Notes under the pieces: model-generated
What the model was told of the DNA's origin: nothing
Seen by the model: the letters and a program-made list of their open reading frames with translations, nothing else
Databases searched by the model: none
Origin: CAWUJT01 sp963922715
Lineage (GTDB): Bacteria > Pseudomonadota > Alphaproteobacteria > Rhodobacterales > Rhodobacteraceae
DNA: 9,847 nt
Direction: 5' to 3'
NCBI GenBank assembly: GCA_963922715.1
Contig: CAWUJT010000087.1
Coordinates: 1-9,847, forward strand
Translations under genes and position numbers: made by a program
Shown here: positions 7,111-9,847 of the stretch, piece by piece
How the letters are laid out: each line of letters opens with the position of its first letter
How positions within the stretch are numbered: the first letter of the stretch is position 1

Positions 7111-7752
7111 ATGATTAAGCTTCACTGCTTTGGCGAAAGTGGGAACGCCTATAAAGCGGCACTCGCGCTGGAGCTTGCAGGGTTGCCTTGGGAGCCTGTT
7201 TTTGTGGACTTCTTCAAAGGTGCCGCACGTAGCCCAGAGTTTCGCGCGCTCAATGTTATGGGTGAAGTGCCGGTGATGGTGGCCGGTGATCTGACGCTCA
7301 CACAATCAGGCGTGATCCAGGATTGGGTCATGGATGAAACCGGTAAGCTCTGTGGTGACAACAGTCCCAAGACCCGCCGTGACATTCTGCGCTGGACGAT
7401 TTTCGACAACCAAAAGATCTCTGGCATGGCGGGACCTTTGCGGTTTATGATGAACTTCCTGCCCGAAGAAAAGCGCGATATGGGCGCGATTGCCTGGATC
7501 AAGGGGCGGATGGGGTCCGCGCTAAAAGTCCTCGATACAGCCCTTGATGGTCGCGACTGGCTTGTGGGCGACACGCTCACCTGCGCCGACATCGCTTGCG
7601 CCGGATACCTCTATTACCCCGAGCCTTTCGGCTTCACCCGCACGGACGTCCCCAATATCGACGGCTGGCTCACCCGTCTCAGCAACACTCTTGGTTGGAA
7701 ACACCCCTATGATCTCATGCCGCCCGCAAGAGCGGAAAACAAAAAAGGATAG
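7111..7752 (+). CDS. glutathione S-transferase family protein
   Basis: Predicted soluble GST-fold protein of 213 residues, a normal length. The thioredoxin-like N domain (1-80) shows a Ser at the usual catalytic-loop position (ESGNAYK, 9-15), a cis-proline context GEVPVMV (51-57) and a QSGVI motif (65-69) where many GSTs have ES for the gamma-glutamyl group of glutathione. The helical C domain has WLVGDTLTCADI (150-161), including the T-x-x-D N-capping box typical of the family. GGAGGAG at 7101-7107 is a near-perfect Shine-Dalgarno and fixes the start. The gene lies 152 bases after the dehydrogenase and only 4 bases before the thiolase, so it is probably cotranscribed with the latter. A weak promoter-like pair (TTGCAC 7047-7052, TATACA 7072-7077, 19-base spacer) precedes it. 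The reaction is unknown; conjugation, a thiol-dependent isomerase or a protective role are all possible. Confidence 0.9.
   Translation: MIKLHCFGESGNAYKAALALELAGLPWEPVFVDFFKGAARSPEFRALNVMGEVPVMVAGDLTLTQSGVIQDWVMDETGKLCGDNSPKTRRDILRWTIFDNQKISGMAGPLRFMMNFLPEEKRDMGAIAWIKGRMGSALKVLDTALDGRDWLVGDTLTCADIACAGYLYYPEPFGFTRTDVPNIDGWLTRLSNTLGWKHPYDLMPPARAENKKG
7745..7750 (+). promoter_or_regulatory. ribosome binding site that sets the thiolase start
   Basis: AAGGAT lies six bases upstream of the ATG at 7757, inside the last codons of the GST gene. The thiolase frame stays open for another 71 codons upstream (to 7544), but that part overlaps the GST gene and has no thiolase-like sequence, so this site decides the start. 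Confidence 0.7.
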
Positions 7753-7756
7753 TCCT

Positions 7757-8968
7757 ATGACAGATGCCTATATCTACGACGCCATTCGTACCCCGCGCGG
7801 TAAAGGCCGCAAGGATGGCAGCTTGCATGAAGTGACCGCCGCGCGGTTGTCGGCAGGCGTATTGAACGCGCTCAAAAAGCGAAACGGGCTCGAAGGTCAT
7901 GCGGTGGAAGATGTGATTTGGGGCAATGCCACCCAAGTGGCGGAACAAGGCGGCTGCCTTGCGCGGACCGCAGTTCTCGCCTCTGATCTGGATGAGCATA
8001 TCCCGGGCCTCTCGATCAACCGCTTTTGTGCAAGCGGACTTGAGGCCGTGAACCTCGCGGCCAATCAGGTGAAGGGTGGGGCCGGACAAGGCTATATCGC
8101 AGGCGGGGTCGAGTGTATGAGCCGCGTGGCCATGGGATCAGACGGGGCCGCCATCGCCGTGGACCCATCAATTGCGATGGACACCTATTTCGTCCCGCAA
8201 GGGATCTCTGCAGATATTATCGCCACCGAATACGGGTTTTCACGCGATGACGCCGATGCGCTGGCCGTTGAAAGCCAAAAACGCGCGGCCGAGGCTTGGG
8301 CTGACAACCGCTTTGAGAATAGCATCGTGCCGGTGGAAGATGTGAACGGCCTCACGATCCTTGATCGGGACGAATACATGCGCCCTGGCACAGACATGCA
8401 GGCGCTGGGCGCGTTGAATGCCAGCTTCCAAGCGATGGGTGAGGTGATGCCGGGTTTTGATAACGTGGCGCTTTTGAAATATCCGCATTTGGAAAAGATC
8501 AATCATATCCACCATGCGGGTAACAGCTCTGGTATCGTAGATGGGTCGGCTGGTGTTCTGATCGGCACGAAAGAGTTTGGACAGGCCCACGGCCTTACAC
8601 CGCGGGCGCGTATCAAAGCCACAGCCAAGATCGGCACAGACCCCACAATCATGCTGACTGGCCCCGTGCCCGTGACCGAGAAAATCCTGAAAGATCATGG
8701 GATGGAAATCGGGGATATCGACCTCTTTGAAGTCAATGAGGCCTTTGCCTCTGTCGTGCTGCGCTTTATGCAGGCGTTTGAGGTGGACCCGAACTTGGTG
8801 AACGTCAATGGCGGCGCCATTGCCATGGGCCATCCCCTAGGTGCAACGGGGGCGATCATCCTCGGTACCCTGCTGGATGAGCTGGAGCGCGCGGACAAAA
8901 CCACAGGCCTTGCCACGCTTTGTGTGGCCTCCGGCATGGGGGCTGCCACGATTATTGAGCGGATGTAG
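7757..8968 (+). CDS. fadA: acetyl-CoA C-acyltransferase (3-ketoacyl-CoA thiolase)
   Basis: Thiolase of 403 residues that cleaves 3-ketoacyl-CoA with CoA to acetyl-CoA and a shortened acyl-CoA, the last beta-oxidation step. The start gives MTDAYIYDAIRTPRGKG, the usual thiolase N-terminus. C91 in RFCASGLEA is the acyl-accepting cysteine. NEAFA (327-331), NGGAIAMGHPLGATG (351-365) with H359, and C389 in LCVASGMGAA supply the remaining active-site residues. AGNSSGIVDGSAG (254-266) is the conserved substrate-loop region. The C-terminal motif has A-S where many thiolases have G-G, but it still fits the broad family signature. An acetoacetyl-CoA thiolase (PhaA/AtoB type) is the main alternative; the FadJ-like gene just downstream and the dehydrogenase upstream favour a degradative FadA-type role. 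The symbol reflects function, not close orthology to E. coli FadA. Confidence 0.92.
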   Translation: MTDAYIYDAIRTPRGKGRKDGSLHEVTAARLSAGVLNALKKRNGLEGHAVEDVIWGNATQVAEQGGCLARTAVLASDLDEHIPGLSINRFCASGLEAVNLAANQVKGGAGQGYIAGGVECMSRVAMGSDGAAIAVDPSIAMDTYFVPQGISADIIATEYGFSRDDADALAVESQKRAAEAWADNRFENSIVPVEDVNGLTILDRDEYMRPGTDMQALGALNASFQAMGEVMPGFDNVALLKYPHLEKINHIHHAGNSSGIVDGSAGVLIGTKEFGQAHGLTPRARIKATAKIGTDPTIMLTGPVPVTEKILKDHGMEIGDIDLFEVNEAFASVVLRFMQAFEVDPNLVNVNGGAIAMGHPLGATGAIILGTLLDELERADKTTGLATLCVASGMGAATIIERM

Positions 8969-8970
8969 AA

Positions 8971-9375
8971 GTGCCCCCTAAAAATCAGGATACGAAAGAT
9001 TGGAAACTCAGACTGCGTTATGGTCAGATTTCAACACCTTACACGCACTCCACAGCGCTAATTGACGTTGAAGTGTCAAAACCTACCCCAGAAAATGGTG
9101 CTAAATGCATTGGGCCAGCCTGGCTAGGCATCAAACTCTGGGCAACTGGCAAAGATAAGGCCTGCGACATGGCGGACTTATTTGCACATCACTTCGATTG
9201 CGAGCCTCGCGAAATTCACCCTTATGATACCCCGCCAGAAGAACCACCTCGGGAAAATCCCTATGGCTATGGACTCACACTTACATCTTACCAAGATAAA
9301 AAAATGATTGCGACCAATACTGAAATACACCCCCAATACGCATCTTCCAATATACAACTCTTCGCCATAAAATAG
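8971..9375 (+). CDS. hypothetical protein of 134 residues, GTG start
   Basis: I do not recognise this family. The frame opens with GTG two bases after the thiolase stop and has no strong Shine-Dalgarno, which suggests translational coupling. The product looks soluble, with no signal peptide or membrane segment. It has a possible beta-rich N-terminal part (WKLRLRYGQISTPYTH, 11-26), a middle helix-like part with WLGIKLWATGKDKACDMADL (51-70), cysteines at 46, 66 and 77, and a Pro/Tyr-rich segment YDTPPEEPPRENPYGYG (85-101). Its base composition is AT-richer than the thiolase, increasingly so toward the 3' end. Its position inside the beta-oxidation operon, between thiolase and the FadJ-like gene, suggests co-expression but gives no function. 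Confidence 0.7.
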   Translation: MPPKNQDTKDWKLRLRYGQISTPYTHSTALIDVEVSKPTPENGAKCIGPAWLGIKLWATGKDKACDMADLFAHHFDCEPREIHPYDTPPEEPPRENPYGYGLTLTSYQDKKMIATNTEIHPQYASSNIQLFAIK

Positions 9376-9387
9376 GGAAATTTTCAA

Positions 9388-9606
9388 ATGGATAAAAAAG
9401 AAATTCAAACCATCCTTCAAAACCATCTTGCAGACATCCACAACGAACTTAGCATTTTGTTCAGAGGTATAGAGAAAAGCCTCAACGCACATCTCGTGAA
9501 AACAGAAGCTGCAATTGCCGATATTATGGAAAGAGAGCACCATGAAACCTCAAAACGCTTCGATACAATAGAAAAACGTCTCCGTCTTTTAGAGGAAAGG
9601 AGTTAA
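9388..9606 (+). CDS. small hypothetical protein (72 residues), predicted coiled coil
   Basis: Not assigned to a known family. AGGGAAA at 9374-9380, seven bases before the ATG, overlaps the stop of the previous gene and supports translation. The protein is almost entirely charged and helical, with hydrophobic residues in heptad-like spacing: IQTILQNHLADIHNEL (6-21) and FDTIEKRLRLLEE (58-70). A short or paired coiled coil, possibly an oligomerisation or adaptor peptide, is the natural reading. There are no cysteines, no membrane segment and no signal peptide. The first 60 bases around its start are only about 28% GC by hand count, far below the flanking enzymes. It is followed after 3 bases by the FadJ-like ATG, and its last codons carry that gene's ribosome binding site. 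Confidence 0.7.
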   Translation: MDKKEIQTILQNHLADIHNELSILFRGIEKSLNAHLVKTEAAIADIMEREHHETSKRFDTIEKRLRLLEERS

Positions 9607-9609
9607 GTG

Positions 9610-9847
9610 ATGTCTGATTTTAAAATGGACATCGACGCCAACGGCGTCGCCACAATCACCTGGGACACCCAGGGCAAAAGCATGAATGTCATGAACCAAC
9701 AGGGGTTTGAGGATCTTGAGGCGCTGATTGATCAGGTTCTGAGCGATGATACGATAAAAGGCGCGGTGATCACCTCTGGCAAACCTGGGTCCTTTGCAGG
9801 CGGCATGGACCTCAACATCATCTCTAAGATGAAAGAAATGGCAGGCG
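9610..9847 (+). CDS. fadJ: FadJ/FadB-type enoyl-CoA hydratase/3-hydroxyacyl-CoA dehydrogenase, N-terminal part
   Basis: Only the first 79 residues lie in the window. They form the start of a crotonase-fold enoyl-CoA hydratase domain: MSDFKMDIDANGVATITWDT, then GKSMNVMN (22-29), then AVITSGKPGSFAGGMDLNII (52-71). The last stretch is the oxyanion-hole region, with AGGMD where FadJ and FadB have AGAD or VGAD. GKSMN and SGKPGSFAGG resemble E. coli FadJ (GEKMN, SAKPDNFIAG) more than FadB. A complete enzyme would be about 700 residues and would also carry the NAD-dependent 3-hydroxyacyl-CoA dehydrogenase; that half is beyond the edge, so a stand-alone hydratase is not excluded. AAAGGAG at 9596-9602 with a seven-base spacer is a strong Shine-Dalgarno. 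With the thiolase upstream it would form the trifunctional beta-oxidation pair. Confidence 0.82.
   Translation, partial: MSDFKMDIDANGVATITWDTQGKSMNVMNQQGFEDLEALIDQVLSDDTIKGAVITSGKPGSFAGGMDLNIISKMKEMAG

Noticed and set aside
7544..7756. N-terminal extension of the thiolase frame by 71 codons
   Set aside because: It overlaps the GST gene in another frame, reads as low-complexity Pro/Ser/Thr, and the ATG at 7757 has a ribosome binding site and gives the standard thiolase N-terminus.
8912..8943. Thiolase C-terminal motif CVASGMG in place of the common CxGGGxG
   Set aside because: It still fits the broad thiolase active-site signature, and the catalytic Cys and flanking glycines are present, so it is normal variation.

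Overview
The window looks like part of the chromosome of an alphaproteobacterium, most likely a marine Rhodobacteraceae (Roseobacter-group) bacterium. This rests on the style of the FtsW, MurG and MurC proteins, on the long acyl-CoA dehydrogenase with an extra C-terminal domain, and on moderate GC (by eye near 55%, falling to about 43% in one patch). It is an inference from protein character; no marker RNA is present.

Left half, minus strand: from high to low coordinates there is a compact cell-wall block, ftsW (4808-3648), murG (3667-2552) and murC (2544-1132). ftsW and murG overlap by 20 bases and 7 bases separate murG from murC. FtsW polymerises lipid II, MurG makes lipid II from lipid I, and MurC adds L-Ala to UDP-MurNAc, so the three genes serve septal peptidoglycan synthesis. 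This is a fragment of the dcw cluster. The usual neighbours (murD before ftsW, murB/ddl/ftsQAZ after murC) are missing. After murC comes a 145-base gap with a good -10 box, then an APC-family amino acid permease that runs off the left edge.

Middle: 4809-5185 is a 377-base divergent intergenic region. It carries three direct copies and one inverted copy of TGACGC, and a tandem ACTGTSAT pair, on the side facing the plus-strand genes.

Right half, plus strand: a fatty-acid beta-oxidation operon. It contains an acyl-CoA dehydrogenase (5186-6958), a glutathione S-transferase-like protein (7111-7752), a thiolase (7757-8968), two small unrecognised genes (8971-9375 and 9388-9606) and the start of a FadJ/FadB-type multifunctional enzyme (9610 to the right edge). 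Together the dehydrogenase, the hydratase/hydroxyacyl-CoA dehydrogenase and the thiolase supply all four beta-oxidation steps. The two small genes are AT-richer than their neighbours and are the least explained part of the window.

I see no RNA genes, CRISPR arrays, insertion sequences or attachment sites. The window is mostly ordinary housekeeping and catabolic DNA; the points of interest are the broken dcw order, the possible operator array and the small-gene insert in the beta-oxidation operon.
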